From Bacillus paralicheniformis (GTDB lineage: Bacteria; Bacillota; Bacilli; Bacillales; Bacillaceae): a stretch of 64,000 nucleotides of DNA. Shown piece by piece: positions 31,054-40,308 of this stretch. Below the pieces are notes generated by a model. It saw only the letters and a list, made by a program, of their open reading frames with translations. It was not told the origin of the DNA and did not search any database. How positions within the stretch are numbered: the stretch's first letter is position 1; the number at the start of each line of letters is the position of its first letter. Both the position numbers and the translations under genes were made by a program. The stretch lies in assembly GCF_001042485.2 (NCBI RefSeq), contig NZ_LBMN02000011.1, forward strand, positions 1 to 64,000. The letters are read 5' to 3'.

Positions 31054-31326
31054 TTAGAGCCCGGCTTTATAGTCGTATTCTTTCGCTTTATCCTGCTTGG
31101 ATTCAAACTCCATTTTCAAGAACGGTTTGTATGAAAGATCCACCTGTTTGACAAAAGAGTACGAACGTATTTTAGCGATGATTCTTTCGGCATCTTCCAT
31201 ATTGCAATAAACCACTACATATTTCAGCCGCTTTGAAACGTAATGAACATTTCCGAATTTCCTGAGCATTTTCGCCTGCTTCAAGGAGTGCAGCCAAACG
31301 ATTAAGCCTTGACGCCTGATTTCCAA
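31054..31326 (-). CDS. ylbG: DUF2129 protein YlbG
   Basis: 90 residues, same as B. subtilis YlbG. Conserved core [36 protein letters not shown]. The TTG at 31326 is chosen: AGGTGA lies 6 bases upstream, and the longer open frame (to 31533) has no homology and would overlap ricF. Function unknown; it follows ricF by 70 bases. Confidence 0.85.
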   Translation of the reverse strand: MEIRRQGLIVWLHSLKQAKMLRKFGNVHYVSKRLKYVVVYCNMEDAERIIAKIRSYSFVKQVDLSYKPFLKMEFESKQDKAKEYDYKAGL

Positions 31327-31396
31327 ATTGTTCACCTGCCTGTCGCTCTGTGCATGAAGTTCTAAAAAAAACGAGACTCGGGGCGACCGAGCCTCA

Positions 31397-31846
31397 TCAG
31401 GAAACTTTACAGCCGCAGCTTCCGCCTGACCCGCAGCCGCCGCCGCAAGATGAAAGATTATCAAAATAAGGGTTTCCAGTCGGTACTTTGATATGTTTTG
31501 ATACAGCCTGACCGATTTCCACGCTGACTTCATCTAGGATAGATTGCAGCTCGGTTTCCGCCTTTTTAAATTCGGCTACTGTATCGTGAAGGTCAAGCTC
31601 CCGTTTGATTTCCCTCATTTTCTTGGATATCTCTTTATAATCAGGATGATACTTGCCAAAGCGCTGCACATCCTCATACTGTTCTTTTATTTTCGTAAAC
31701 GAAGCGATAATACGTCCGGCCTCTTCATCTTCGCGGAGACGCTTGTAGCATTTTCTGTAATGTTCAGCCGCCTCTGATTGAAGAATCATGTTGGCCAAAT
31801 CATATGCTTCATTTTGAAGCCGCAACGATTCCATTGTGGCAAACAT
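31397..31846 (-). CDS. ricF: RicF (YlbF), Fe-S component of the RicAFT (Y) complex
   Basis: Member of the YlbF/YmcA superfamily: mostly helical, ending in a cysteine-rich tail with Cys134, Cys138, Cys144 and Cys146 ([15 protein letters not shown]), which in B. subtilis helps hold [4Fe-4S] clusters. With RicA and RicT it promotes RNase Y-dependent mRNA processing and is needed for competence, biofilm and sporulation. The second of two close ATGs (31846) is used, as GGAGGT is 8 bases away; 149 residues as in B. subtilis. Confidence 0.95.
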   Translation of the reverse strand: MFATMESLRLQNEAYDLANMILQSEAAEHYRKCYKRLREDEEAGRIIASFTKIKEQYEDVQRFGKYHPDYKEISKKMREIKRELDLHDTVAEFKKAETELQSILDEVSVEIGQAVSKHIKVPTGNPYFDNLSSCGGGCGSGGSCGCKVS

Positions 31847-31918
31847 AGACATGCACCTCCAGCTATAGTGTATCACAAAACAGCCGTTTTCAAAAATGTC
31901 TGTGCCGCCTCCAAACTA

Positions 31919-32047
31919 TTATTTTCCAAAAACTTCGCTTGCACAAGCTGCATCGCGCCATTCTGAAACGCCCTTGGGTTTTGGTTTATGGGTGGCGCAG
32001 CCGGCCAGCAAGAGGCACAACATGATTACAAGCCAGCACTTTTTCAT
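31919..32047 (-). CDS. Small predicted lipoprotein (42 residues)
   Basis: ATG at 32047 preceded by AAAGGAG at 10 bases. The peptide has a Lys-Lys start, a hydrophobic stretch, and a lipobox LAGC with the modified Cys at residue 17, then a short Lys/Pro-rich tail ending VFGK and two tandem stops (TAA TAG). This is a complete lipoprotein signal with a mature part of only about 26 residues. It sits between ricF and ylbE, in the same direction. I do not recognise a named homologue. Confidence 0.6.
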   Translation of the reverse strand: MKKCWLVIMLCLLLAGCATHKPKPKGVSEWRDAACASEVFGK

Positions 32048-32103
32048 CACAGATCAACTCCTTTACACCTAGCTTTGCCAGAATGACGCGATTTATCATC
32101 ATA

Positions 32104-32145
32104 AAAAAAAGACTCAGGCTTTAAATTAATCCTGAGTGCGCATCG
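32104..32145 (-). terminator. Terminator of ylbDE
   Basis: Minus strand ACTCAGG / CCTGAGT with eight T's. The left arm overlaps the last ylbE codons (Thr-Gln-Asp-stop). Confidence 0.85.
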
Positions 32146-32365
32146 CATGAAACATTTGAAGCATCATCTGGGCCATCTGAATGCCGCCCGATAGCTGGTT
32201 GACCCTGTGAGGAATCGTTTTTTCATAAAAGTTCATCATATCGAGATGAAAGGCTGACAAGTCATTCGGATTCCGCGAAAGCTTGCGGTACCAGACCGGC
32301 TGCTCACGGATGAACCGGCGGCGCTCTTCATCAGCGAACACATACTCTTGCACTTCTTTACGCAT
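32126..32365 (-). CDS. ylbE: YlbE-like protein
   Basis: 79 residues, acidic/basic mixed, soluble. Conserved family features: EVQEYV start, RRFIREQPVWYRKLSRNP, HLDMMNFYEKTIPHRV. ATG with AAGGAG upstream; 14 bases after ylbD, so the two form an operon. Function unknown. Confidence 0.88.
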   Translation of the reverse strand: MRKEVQEYVFADEERRRFIREQPVWYRKLSRNPNDLSAFHLDMMNFYEKTIPHRVNQLSGGIQMAQMMLQMFHAMRTQD

Positions 32366-32379
32366 GTCTGACTCCTTCC

Positions 32380-32778
32380 CTAATCTTTTCGGAAAGAAAA
32401 CGGATGCTCGCCGCCGCTTTGATTCTGCTGTTTTTGGCTTCCGCCCGAAAACTGGCTGAGCAAGCTTTGCAGCGAAGAAATAGACTGGCTCATTTTATTG
32501 ATCTGCTCATTCATTTGATTGGCATCCATCTTTCGGACGGCCGTCACCATTTTTGAAATGAAATCGTTTTTGCCGCCAGCAGAAGGCTCCTTTTCTGCCG
32601 AAGCTTCTTTTTCCCTGTACGGATCCCAAATCGAATCGTCTTCCCCGAGCAAAACCCAGTTTTCATATACTTCCTGCCAGCTTTTTTCTTGTTTCCGGAC
32701 TTCGGAAATCAACTTAGGATGCCGTTTAATAAATTGCTTAAATTCATCAATGGATGATTGCGCGTTTTGATTTGCCAA
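32380..32778 (-). CDS. ylbD: YlbD, putative spore coat protein
   Basis: 132 residues; N-terminal conserved part (FKQFIKRHPKLI...WQEVYENWVLLGEDD), then a Gln/Ser-rich tail. TTG start at 32778 with GGAGGGGG. The family is annotated as a coat protein in Bacillus; nothing in the sequence itself proves this. Confidence 0.85.
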   Translation of the reverse strand: MANQNAQSSIDEFKQFIKRHPKLISEVRKQEKSWQEVYENWVLLGEDDSIWDPYREKEASAEKEPSAGGKNDFISKMVTAVRKMDANQMNEQINKMSQSISSLQSLLSQFSGGSQKQQNQSGGEHPFSFRKD

Positions 32779-32929
32779 CGTCTACACCCCCTCCGAAAAC
32801 ATATGCCTGCTATAGTGTAATCCGCCCCGGCAAAATGTGTTCGCCTAAAAATTCCTCTTTTTATAGGAGTCCGTGCGGAAGAGTGAGCAGCAGACCAAAC
32901 ATTAAAAGTTTCATGGTTTTCTCTAAAAA

Positions 32930-32957
32930 CTAAAAACCCGGGTATGATCCCGGGCTC
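32930..32957 (-). terminator. Terminator of ylbC
   Basis: CCCGGG / CCCGGG with a 6-base loop and five T's on the minus strand, touching the ylbC stop. Confidence 0.85.
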
Positions 32958-34000
32958 TAGTGCCATTCTTTAATAAAGTTCTGCGTATAATATTTCTCGT
33001 CCACCCCGACTCCGAGATGAGTATAGTCGGCATTTAACAGCGCTTTTCTGTGTCCTTCGCTGTTTAACCAGCCTTCAACCGCCGCAGGCCCGTCGACATA
33101 GTTGAGCGCGATATTTTCCCCCGCCTGCTCAAAGTTCACTTTCCCTTTTTCCAGCCTGTCTTTGAGCGTGCCTTCTGTTTCTGACACATGGGAGAAATAA
33201 TGGTGCTCTTTCATGTCGCTGCTGTGGCCGTATGCCACTTTTGATACGCCTTCATCCCAAGAGAGCTGGGAAAGACCGTGTCTTGCGCGGATGACATTCG
33301 TCAAATCAAAGATCTGCTTCTCATTTGCTTTCTCGATTTTTTTCCAATCCGATTCTGTCAATGCTTGAGGTTCGATCAGGGTGCCTCTGTAGACAACTTC
33401 ATACGGCCTTTGCTTGATGAAAGTCGGCGCATCAAATGCCCTGATGCTTGACAGCGTCCCCTCGAATTTATCCATATACAGCTGAACATAAATGTCTCCG
33501 ACTTTCACCGTCGGCCTTGTATTCATGTCTTCCTCAGAAAACTCAAAACGGTATGAACTGCCTTTATATTGAACATTGACATACGGGGCGATCTGGGCGG
33601 TTTTGAAAACTTCCCTTGACGGCCGTCCAATTTTAAACGGAGCGGTGTTCAACCCGTCGCCTGTCGCAAACAATGTCACGGCCTTGCCGCCAAGCAAGCC
33701 GATTTGAACGTACTGTTTTGCCCCTTGGCTATAGACCCACCATTCATAATCATATGCTGAAGGATCGACCCTGTCCGGTTTCCCCAGTTTCTTTTCGATC
33801 GTCTCAGCCGACTCTCCGATAAAAGAAAGCAAGCCGGAATCGGGAATGTTCAAGGATTTCTCTTTTTTCGCATCCTCGTTTGAGACTTGCGGCTTGTCTT
33901 CCTTCACAATTTTCTCAGGTGTTGAACCGTATTGAATAAACAGGGTGTATGAAGCCGCAACGATGAGAAGGATCACAATCGCTCTTAATATATTTTTCAA
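32957..34000 (-). CDS. ylbC: CAP-domain protein YlbC
   Basis: N-terminal membrane segment/signal anchor (ILRAIVILLIVAASYTLFI), a CAP-associated domain (about 55-200, ETIEKKLGKPDRVDPS...), and a C-terminal CAP/SCP domain (about 225-345: NVIRARHGLSQLSWDE, HYFSH, AGENIA, GWLNSEGHRKALL). TTG start with GGAGGT six bases upstream. 347 residues, extracytoplasmic. Biochemical role not known. Confidence 0.9.
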   Translation of the reverse strand: MKNILRAIVILLIVAASYTLFIQYGSTPEKIVKEDKPQVSNEDAKKEKSLNIPDSGLLSFIGESAETIEKKLGKPDRVDPSAYDYEWWVYSQGAKQYVQIGLLGGKAVTLFATGDGLNTAPFKIGRPSREVFKTAQIAPYVNVQYKGSSYRFEFSEEDMNTRPTVKVGDIYVQLYMDKFEGTLSSIRAFDAPTFIKQRPYEVVYRGTLIEPQALTESDWKKIEKANEKQIFDLTNVIRARHGLSQLSWDEGVSKVAYGHSSDMKEHHYFSHVSETEGTLKDRLEKGKVNFEQAGENIALNYVDGPAAVEGWLNSEGHRKALLNADYTHLGVGVDEKYYTQNFIKEWH

Positions 34001-34141
34001 ACTTTCACCTCCGACTGACGGATCAATCTATCCATAAAACGGCGCACCGCATCAAAAACTTGCCTTTAGTGTCATTTAAACAGAACTGACATGAATTTTC
34101 AATGATAATACAGCCTATTAAGATGTGCGACAAAATATGTT

Positions 34142-34588
34142 TTAATGAAGAAAATCTCCAGGCCTCTCTTCGTTTTCCGATATAAATGTCAGCGCGTCGC
34201 CAGCCTGCCGGTTTGATTTTTTGTGGGTTGAAACATCGCCTAGCGTAATGATGCCCGCAAGCGTCTTTCCCCGTGTAACCGGAACCCTCCTGATCTGATA
34301 ATCTCCCATGAGATCAACCGCTTTTTCAATTGAATCGTCTTCACTTACCGTAATGAGATCCGTCGTCATGACATTTGTAATTTTTTGCGAATTTGGTTTT
34401 TTAACGGCGATCCCCCGCAGCACCAAATCCCGGTCAGTAACGATCCCAACCAGTTCCAAACCGTCATCAAGCACAACCGGAATCGCTCCGACATTTCCGT
34501 CTTTCATTTTCACGGCAGCCTCGTACACATTATCAAGAACTGTACAATATAATATTTCCTTTGTCATAATATCTTTCACACGTGTCAA
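34142..34588 (-). CDS. ylbB: CBS-domain pair protein YlbB
   Basis: 148 residues made of two CBS motifs (VKDIMTKEILYCT... and VMTDLITVSEDDSI...), each ending in a GIVT/GIITLGD block. Such pairs bind adenine nucleotides. No effector domain is attached. Divergent from ylbA. Confidence 0.9.
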   Translation of the reverse strand: MTRVKDIMTKEILYCTVLDNVYEAAVKMKDGNVGAIPVVLDDGLELVGIVTDRDLVLRGIAVKKPNSQKITNVMTTDLITVSEDDSIEKAVDLMGDYQIRRVPVTRGKTLAGIITLGDVSTHKKSNRQAGDALTFISENEERPGDFLH

Positions 34589-34689
34589 TCAGAAGACCTC
34601 CTCTTGTCTTTCGTTTGTTCATATTGTCGTCAAGCCGCCCGCGATTCATACTGTTCACAAAAATATTTATATATCGGCTAAAGCCAGGA

Positions 34690-34718
34690 TTGAAAGTTTA
34701 ACGCTTTCATACTATGAT
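34690..34718 (+). promoter_or_regulatory. Candidate SigA promoter of ylbA
   Basis: TTGAAA, 17 bases, TATGAT. A TGAAAG/CTTTCA inverted repeat covers the -35 and most of the spacer. Confidence 0.6.
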
Positions 34719-34756
34719 TGTCAGTAAAGGTAATTTTTTAAAGGGGGTTTTACGGG

Positions 34757-35116
34757 ATGAAATTTGAAGAATCCGGTATCGAAGGCTTGACTGCTGACCT
34801 TAACCGGTTAGACGACATCATGGAAAACGAAGGGTTCGTAAGAGCTGGCCAATGGGATTATGAACGCGTCACATATGACCGCAAATTCGATATGGTGGAA
34901 GGCAGGTACTACCTCCGCGTGTTCGGATATGCCGTCGAAGGCGATGTGGGCGCCCGGCGCGCGGTCATCAAACTGATGACACCGCTTCTGGGCAAATATT
35001 ATTATCCGCATGGAGTGGAATACGGTGAAAACGAACATTTCCCGCCGCAGCTCCTCAAAACAAGCAAGACGGTGCTGAATTCAATCAAAGAAAAAGTTTC
35101 AGCGCTTGAAGTGTAG
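34757..35116 (+). CDS. ylbA: YugN-like family protein YlbA
   Basis: 119 residues, single soluble domain: MKFEESGIEGLTADLNRLDDIMENEGFVRAGQWDYERVTYD is typical of the family. ATG with AAGGGGG upstream; monocistronic with its own promoter and terminator. Function unknown. Confidence 0.88.
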   Translation: MKFEESGIEGLTADLNRLDDIMENEGFVRAGQWDYERVTYDRKFDMVEGRYYLRVFGYAVEGDVGARRAVIKLMTPLLGKYYYPHGVEYGENEHFPPQLLKTSKTVLNSIKEKVSALEV

Positions 35117-35127
35117 CAGACGTACAT

Positions 35128-35168
35128 AAAAAGGGTACAGCCCCTCTGATGAGGCTGTACCCTTTTTT
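35128..35168. terminator. Bidirectional terminator, ylbA/ctaG
   Basis: AAAAAGGGTACAGCC and GGCTGTACCCTTTTTT form a long stem between the convergent stops. Confidence 0.95.
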
Positions 35169-35172
35169 CATC

Positions 35173-36075
35173 TTAATGAACCGTAGACGGCGAGTATCGT
35201 TCTTCTTCCAGTTCTTTTTCGTCTTTGGCTCTTTCCTTCCTCGCCCATCCGAAAAAGATAATCGCCAAAAATGTCCCGTACACGATTTCCTGTAAGATTT
35301 TCATGACGATCGCGCCAAGCTGCTGATCTTCCAGAACAGGCATGCTGCTGAACATTTCCGGACCTGTAAGCGTCATTCCGCTCAGCGTATCGAGAGGAAC
35401 GCACAGTTTCATTGCCTCCGCCCATGCGGAAGGATCTGAATATGTCGAATACAGGGTCGTATCGCTGAACATGATCAGCGCGCACGCCGGTGTCAGCAAA
35501 ATGCCGTCAGCCATAATGTAGCCGAGTTTCAAAAGTCCGTTCATTTGCGGAAGCTCCTCGACCTTGTGAACGAGCGGCCACCACATGAAAAACGCCGCAA
35601 TGAAGATCAGCACCGTAATGACGGCATGATAAACGGCATCTGTCTTAATAAAATCAAACACCAAAGGAATGTGATACATCGAAAATAAACCGTTAAACAC
35701 GATAATCGCGATCAATGGTTTTGAAAAAAACCGGAACAGCGGCTTGACGACCGGCAGAAAAATGACCTTTTTCCAAAACCAAGGCGGTATGCCAAGGATG
35801 ATCAAAGGCGGTACGATCAAATACAAAACCGCCATTTGCGCCATATGCGCGCTGAACATAATATGTCCCAGCAAATCAATCGGACTGCCTTTAGACGCGT
35901 ATAAAAGAAACATCGCTGTCACGAATAAACCGATTTCTTTCCTGGATGCCCGCTCTTCTTCTGATCCAAATCGTTTCATCAGAAAAAAGTAAAGGACGGT
36001 TATGAAAACGACAGCCCCTAGGAAATAGGGGCTCCACAGGGCGCGAAAACCGAATATTTCAAGGCTGCCCAACAT
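35173..36075 (-). CDS. ctaG: Cytochrome caa3 oxidase assembly factor CtaG
   Basis: Multi-pass protein of the caa3_CtaG family (not the Cox11 type), needed for functional caa3 oxidase, probably CuB insertion. 300 residues with about seven membrane segments; conserved [11 protein letters not shown] and MWWPLVH. ATG behind AAAGGAGG. Last gene of ctaCDEFG. Confidence 0.94.
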   Translation of the reverse strand: MLGSLEIFGFRALWSPYFLGAVVFITVLYFFLMKRFGSEEERASRKEIGLFVTAMFLLYASKGSPIDLLGHIMFSAHMAQMAVLYLIVPPLIILGIPPWFWKKVIFLPVVKPLFRFFSKPLIAIIVFNGLFSMYHIPLVFDFIKTDAVYHAVITVLIFIAAFFMWWPLVHKVEELPQMNGLLKLGYIMADGILLTPACALIMFSDTTLYSTYSDPSAWAEAMKLCVPLDTLSGMTLTGPEMFSSMPVLEDQQLGAIVMKILQEIVYGTFLAIIFFGWARKERAKDEKELEEERYSPSTVH

Positions 36076-36106
36076 GAGGCATCCTCCTTTCTGTATGTCG
36101 GTTCGA

Positions 36107-36436
36107 TTACCACCAGATAAGCGTTACAAAAGCCAAAACGGTAACAAAAGCGACCAAAACGCCCGAATAAAGGAACAAAGTCGGCGCTTCATGCCCCCGC
36201 TGACTCATATGCATGAAGTAGTACAGCTGAAATGCAACCTGAATAACGGCCAGCAGCAGAATGAACGGCACCGTAAACCATACGCCTGCATCTGAGGCGA
36301 CCGTTAAAAAAGCGACAAGGGTCAAGCCGATCATCAAACCGAATGAAATAACCTGATATCTCATGTCCTCCGCGTTTTTCTTTTTGCGGTAGGCAAGATC
36401 TGTTTTGGGATTCCCTCTGTTTTCGTTATTCACCAT
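36107..36436 (-). CDS. ctaF: Cytochrome caa3 oxidase subunit IV CtaF
   Basis: 109 residues: hydrophilic N-terminus, then three membrane segments with [15 protein letters not shown] between the second and third. The ATG at 36436 follows GGTGGGA and starts 2 bases after ctaE; the upstream extension overlaps ctaE and is rejected. Confidence 0.92.
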   Translation of the reverse strand: MVNNENRGNPKTDLAYRKKKNAEDMRYQVISFGLMIGLTLVAFLTVASDAGVWFTVPFILLLAVIQVAFQLYYFMHMSQRGHEAPTLFLYSGVLVAFVTVLAFVTLIWW

Positions 36437-36438
36437 TT

Positions 36439-37062
36439 TTATCCCACCATCCCCATCAAGTATACAACGGTAAAGATAAACACCCAGACAACGTCGATAA
36501 AATGCCAATAGAGGCTTGCGACAAAAAACTTCGGCGCGTTGTAAAGGCTTAATCCGCGGCGCGCATTTCTGATCATCAAAGAAAGAATCCAGAGCAGCCC
36601 GAACGTAACGTGCGCACCGTGCGTGCCGACTAGCGTATAAAAAGCGGAGCCGAGAGCCGAGCTTTGAATGGTGAACCCATATTCGTGAATATAATGGGTG
36701 AATTCATATATTTCAAGCGCCAGGAAGCCTGCACCGAGCAGAACAGTGATTCCGAGCCAAACCTGCATCTTTTTAAAAGCAAAGTTCTTCATATGATACA
36801 TGGCATATACGCTCGTTAAACTGCTCGTTAAAAGGAGCATTGTCGCCAGAAAGACCAGCCCCATGTCAAACATCTCAGTCGTTTTCGGCCCTCCTGCATT
36901 TGAATTCTTCAGCGCAAGGTATGTTGCGAAGAGAGACGCGAAAAGAACCGTCTCTCCTCCGAGAAATAGCCAAAAGCCGATAAACTTATTTTTTCCTTCT
37001 AATGTAGCTTTTTCAGGAGAAGCCGGGAAGGTTTCAGCCGTTAATTTCTCTTCTGTATGCAT
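36439..37062 (-). CDS. ctaE: Cytochrome caa3 oxidase subunit III CtaE
   Basis: 207 residues, five membrane segments; motifs FWLFLGGETVLFASLFATY, GTHGAHVTFGLLW and YWHFIDVVWVFIF are those of heme-copper oxidase subunit III. Its ATG overlaps the ctaD stop by one base (TAATG). Confidence 0.95.
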   Translation of the reverse strand: MHTEEKLTAETFPASPEKATLEGKNKFIGFWLFLGGETVLFASLFATYLALKNSNAGGPKTTEMFDMGLVFLATMLLLTSSLTSVYAMYHMKNFAFKKMQVWLGITVLLGAGFLALEIYEFTHYIHEYGFTIQSSALGSAFYTLVGTHGAHVTFGLLWILSLMIRNARRGLSLYNAPKFFVASLYWHFIDVVWVFIFTVVYLMGMVG

Positions 37063-38930
37063 TATGCCTTCACCCCTTTGTCGTCATCATCCATCAGTTC
37101 TTCTTTATGAATATGATACCCGTGGTCATCAATTACAGACCGGAGAAGCATCATAAATAATGTGATTCCTAATCCAATCAGAATGACAGGCAGCCCCCAG
37201 GCAAATTCCGTCCGGTACATGAAGCCGAAAGCGGATATAAACAGCCCGAGTGACATGATGAACGGGAGAATCGATCCGTTTGGCATATGGACGTCCTGAA
37301 GCGGCTCCGCGGCGGTCATTGACTGCTTGCCGGCTCTTTTTTCGATCCATAAAGCATCAAGGCCTCTGACCAGAGGCAGCTGTTTAAAGTTGTATTCAGG
37401 AGGCGGTGAAGAAACGGCCCACTCAAGCGTTCTTCCGTCATGCCAAGGATCGCTGCCGACTTTTTCCCCTTTGGCAGTCGTCACGATAATATTGATCACG
37501 AGTATGATGACAGCAGCCGCCATAAACACAGCTCCGATTGAACTGATTAAGTTCGCCATGTCAAATCCCTGATTCGGCAAGTATGTGAACACGCGTCTCG
37601 GCATTCCCCACAACCCGAGCCAATGCTGGATGAAGAAAGTCAGATGGAACCCGATGAAAAAGAGCACAAATGTTATTTTGCCCAACGCTTCGCTCAGCAT
37701 TTTCCCGAACATTTTCGGCCACCAGTAATGAGCGCCGGCGAGGATGGCAAACACCACTCCGCCGATGATGACGTAATGGAAGTGAGCCACGACAAAGTAC
37801 GTGTCGTGGAACTGATAGTCAGCCGGTGCAGCAGCAAGCATGACACCTGTCACCCCGCCCATGACAAACGACGGGATAAAAGAAATCGCATAAAGCATCG
37901 GCGTTGTAAACTTAATGCTCCCGCCCCAAGCCGTGAGCAGCCAGTTGAAGATTTTAATTCCGGTCGGGACGGCAATGGCCATCGTCGCCACCGCAAAAAT
38001 GGCGTTCGCCACAGGCCCGAGTCCCGTTGTAAACATATGGTGGGCCCAAACCATGAAGCCTAAAAAGCCGATCAATACGGTCGCAAATACCATTGAAGAA
38101 TAACCGAACAGCCTTTTTCTCGCAAAAACCGGAATGATTTCCGAAAAGATTCCGAACGCCGGGAGTACGAGAATATAAACTTCAGGGTGTCCGAAGATCC
38201 AGAACAGATGCTCCCAAATGATCGTATTACCGCCTAATTCCGGATTGAAAAAGCTCGTTCCGAACAACCGGTCCAGCATCAAGAGCGCGATGCCTACGGT
38301 CAGCGGCGGGAACGCGAATAAAATCAAAGCCGAAGCGACGAATGTCGTCCATGTGAAAAGCGGCAGCCTCATGTATGTCATGCCCGGCGCCCTCATATTG
38401 ATAATCGTCGCGAGAAAGTTAATTCCGGCAATCAGCGTACCGATCCCGGCAATTTGCAGACCGAGAACATAGAAATCGATCCCGTGCCCTTCGGAATGAA
38501 GGGAAAGCGACGCGTAAGACGTCCAGCCGGCATCGGGTGCCCCTCCCAAAAACCAGCTTAAATTCAGAAAGATGCCGCCGAAAAGGAACAGCCAGAAGCC
38601 GAGCGAGTTCAAAAATGGAAACGCAACATCCCTCGCGCCTATCTGCAGCGGAACGACGGCATTCATCAGTGCGAACAAAAGCGGCATCGCTGCCAGGAAA
38701 ATCATCGTTGTACCGTGCATCGTCATGATCTCATTGTAGACTCCGCCGCTCATGATGTCATTGTTCGGTATCATCAGCTGAACCCTGATCAGCATCGCTT
38801 CGATTCCGCCGAGCACAAAGAAGAACCCGCCGCCCAGCAAATAAAGGATGGCAATCTTTTTATGATCGACAGTCGTTAAATAGTCCCATAATACAGCCCC
38901 AAAACCTTGCTTTTTCTTAAGCGTACTCAC
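37062..38930 (-). CDS. ctaD: Cytochrome caa3 oxidase subunit I CtaD
   Basis: Catalytic heme-copper subunit, 622 residues as in B. subtilis. It contains the ligands of low-spin heme a (MTMHGTTMIFL; VAHFHYVI) and the heme a3/CuB site (WIFGHPEVYILVLPAFG with the His-Tyr crosslink, WAHHMFTTG). Extra C-terminal membrane segments extend past the usual subunit I core. GTG start behind GGGAGGT. Confidence 0.97.
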   Translation of the reverse strand: MSTLKKKQGFGAVLWDYLTTVDHKKIAILYLLGGGFFFVLGGIEAMLIRVQLMIPNNDIMSGGVYNEIMTMHGTTMIFLAAMPLLFALMNAVVPLQIGARDVAFPFLNSLGFWLFLFGGIFLNLSWFLGGAPDAGWTSYASLSLHSEGHGIDFYVLGLQIAGIGTLIAGINFLATIINMRAPGMTYMRLPLFTWTTFVASALILFAFPPLTVGIALLMLDRLFGTSFFNPELGGNTIIWEHLFWIFGHPEVYILVLPAFGIFSEIIPVFARKRLFGYSSMVFATVLIGFLGFMVWAHHMFTTGLGPVANAIFAVATMAIAVPTGIKIFNWLLTAWGGSIKFTTPMLYAISFIPSFVMGGVTGVMLAAAPADYQFHDTYFVVAHFHYVIIGGVVFAILAGAHYWWPKMFGKMLSEALGKITFVLFFIGFHLTFFIQHWLGLWGMPRRVFTYLPNQGFDMANLISSIGAVFMAAAVIILVINIIVTTAKGEKVGSDPWHDGRTLEWAVSSPPPEYNFKQLPLVRGLDALWIEKRAGKQSMTAAEPLQDVHMPNGSILPFIMSLGLFISAFGFMYRTEFAWGLPVILIGLGITLFMMLLRSVIDDHGYHIHKEELMDDDDKGVKA

Positions 38931-38962
38931 AATGTAACCTCCCTCATTCTCCCTTTGAAGCG

Positions 38963-40030
38963 TTAGTCTTCCGTTTTTAACCCCTTTAAATATTCAGTCA
39001 GTGCATCAAGTTCCTTGTCGCTCAAATCAGGGTATGTGCCGGTCATTTTGTTGCCCGGTTTTATGCTTTCAGGATCCTTGAGCCACGCTCTCAAGTTTTC
39101 ATCGCTGAATTCCTTCACACCGGCGATCGTCGACCGGTCTCCAAAAGTCGCGAGGTTCGGAGCCGTTCTGGCCGCTTCCGCCCTTTGGTCTTTTGAATCG
39201 GTCGCATGACAGCTCAGGCAGTTTTTCTCTTTGAACACTTTTTCTCCTTCAACAGCGAGATCGGTTTTCGCCCCCGCTTTATAGTTTTCCATATCGCTCA
39301 TCCATTCCTTGAACTCATCCTTCGAAACCGCTTTAACTTTAAAGTCCATTAAAGCATGGGAAGGTCCGCAGAGCTCGGCGCATTTCCCGTAGAAATAGTC
39401 TCCGGCTTTTTCAGCGCGTTTTGAATCGAACGTTAAGAAGAATTTGTTTTCATTGTCTGTGTTCGTATCAATCTTACCCCCGACTGAAGGAACCCAGAAT
39501 GAATGTTTGACATCGGAAGCTTTCAGCTTAAAGTAAACGCGTTCATCGGTCGGCACGACCAGCTCCTGGCTCGTCACCACGCCGTAGTCAGGATATTCGA
39601 ATTCCCACCAGTAAAGGTTCGCCCGGACATTGACGACCAGCGCCTTCTCCGGATCCCTGTTTTTCTTATCCATCGGTTTTGTATCAGCAAGATCAAAGGT
39701 CTGTGCGACAACAGGAACAACCAGGATAAGAAGGAGAAGAATTGGAATAACAGTCCATAAAATTTCTAAATTGCGGTTTCCTTCAACCTGTTTCGGGATG
39801 TGGTCATCACCGAGCTTAGATCTTCTGTACCTGACGATGACAAATACGAAAATGAAACTTACCACCACTACAACAACAACCATGATCAGCGTGCTGAGAA
39901 TCATTAGGAAATACTGCTGATCAGCCACCTCGCCCGCCGGCTGCAGCGTTGATATGAACGGTTCTCCGCACCCTGCTAAAACGAGCGCCAAAATAGTGAA
40001 CAGCGACATCAGACGCCATTTCTTTAACAT
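38963..40030 (-). CDS. ctaC: Cytochrome caa3 oxidase subunit II CtaC (CuA and cytochrome c)
   Basis: Lipoprotein (lipobox LAGC, Cys21), two membrane helices, cupredoxin domain with the CuA site (HSFWVPSVGGK; CAELCGPSH), then a fused cytochrome c: heme motif C271-LSC-H275 and Met329 as the probable sixth ligand. The fusion is what makes the oxidase caa3. The ATG at 40030 (355 residues) aligns with B. subtilis; the TTG seven codons upstream has no ribosome site. Confidence 0.95.
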   Translation of the reverse strand: MLKKWRLMSLFTILALVLAGCGEPFISTLQPAGEVADQQYFLMILSTLIMVVVVVVVSFIFVFVIVRYRRSKLGDDHIPKQVEGNRNLEILWTVIPILLLLILVVPVVAQTFDLADTKPMDKKNRDPEKALVVNVRANLYWWEFEYPDYGVVTSQELVVPTDERVYFKLKASDVKHSFWVPSVGGKIDTNTDNENKFFLTFDSKRAEKAGDYFYGKCAELCGPSHALMDFKVKAVSKDEFKEWMSDMENYKAGAKTDLAVEGEKVFKEKNCLSCHATDSKDQRAEAARTAPNLATFGDRSTIAGVKEFSDENLRAWLKDPESIKPGNKMTGTYPDLSDKELDALTEYLKGLKTED

Positions 40031-40142
40031 TTCTTCCCAACCCCTTTTCAATCAATCCTTTTGAAACTTTCACTGTTCAAACGTTTATAGGACACCTATT
40101 CATTCATCTGACTCCCCACTTAAATTAAAGCACTTACATTTC

Positions 40143-40166
40143 CTCATTTCTTAAATAATGAGGTTT
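40143..40166 (+). terminator. Orphan plus-strand terminator between ctaC and ctaB
   Basis: CCTCATT / AATGAGG stem followed by TTTTTT on the plus strand. The only nearby genes are on the minus strand, so it would stop antisense transcripts rather than a known gene. Confidence 0.55.
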
Positions 40167-40200
40167 TTTACTCAAAATACCATCTATGTATGAACGTAAA

Positions 40201-40248
40201 GCCGCCTTGTTAAACATAATCGAAAAAAATCGATAAGGCGGCTTTTAC
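40201..40248 (-). terminator. Hairpin between ctaB and ctaC
   Basis: GCCGCCTT / AAGGCGGC outer stem with an inner ATCG/CGAT step; the minus-strand tail is only TTTACG. Probably a leaky ctaB terminator. A gap of 278 bases to ctaC also holds a cre-like sequence around 40076-40092 (core AAACGTTT). Confidence 0.6.
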
Positions 40249-40308
40249 ATGATTGTTGTCTGTTTGAAGTGTTAAGTGACAGCCTTCAATGTGATGAATT
40301 ATAGAGTT

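Noticed and set aside
31327..31533. Upstream extension of ylbG
   Set aside because: It overlaps ricF in another frame, has no homology to YlbG, and a good ribosome site exists for the TTG at 31326.
32863..32916. A 17-codon hydrophobic minus-strand frame between ylbC and ylbD (MKLLMFGLLLTLPHGLL)
   Set aside because: No proper ribosome site and very short; could be chance.
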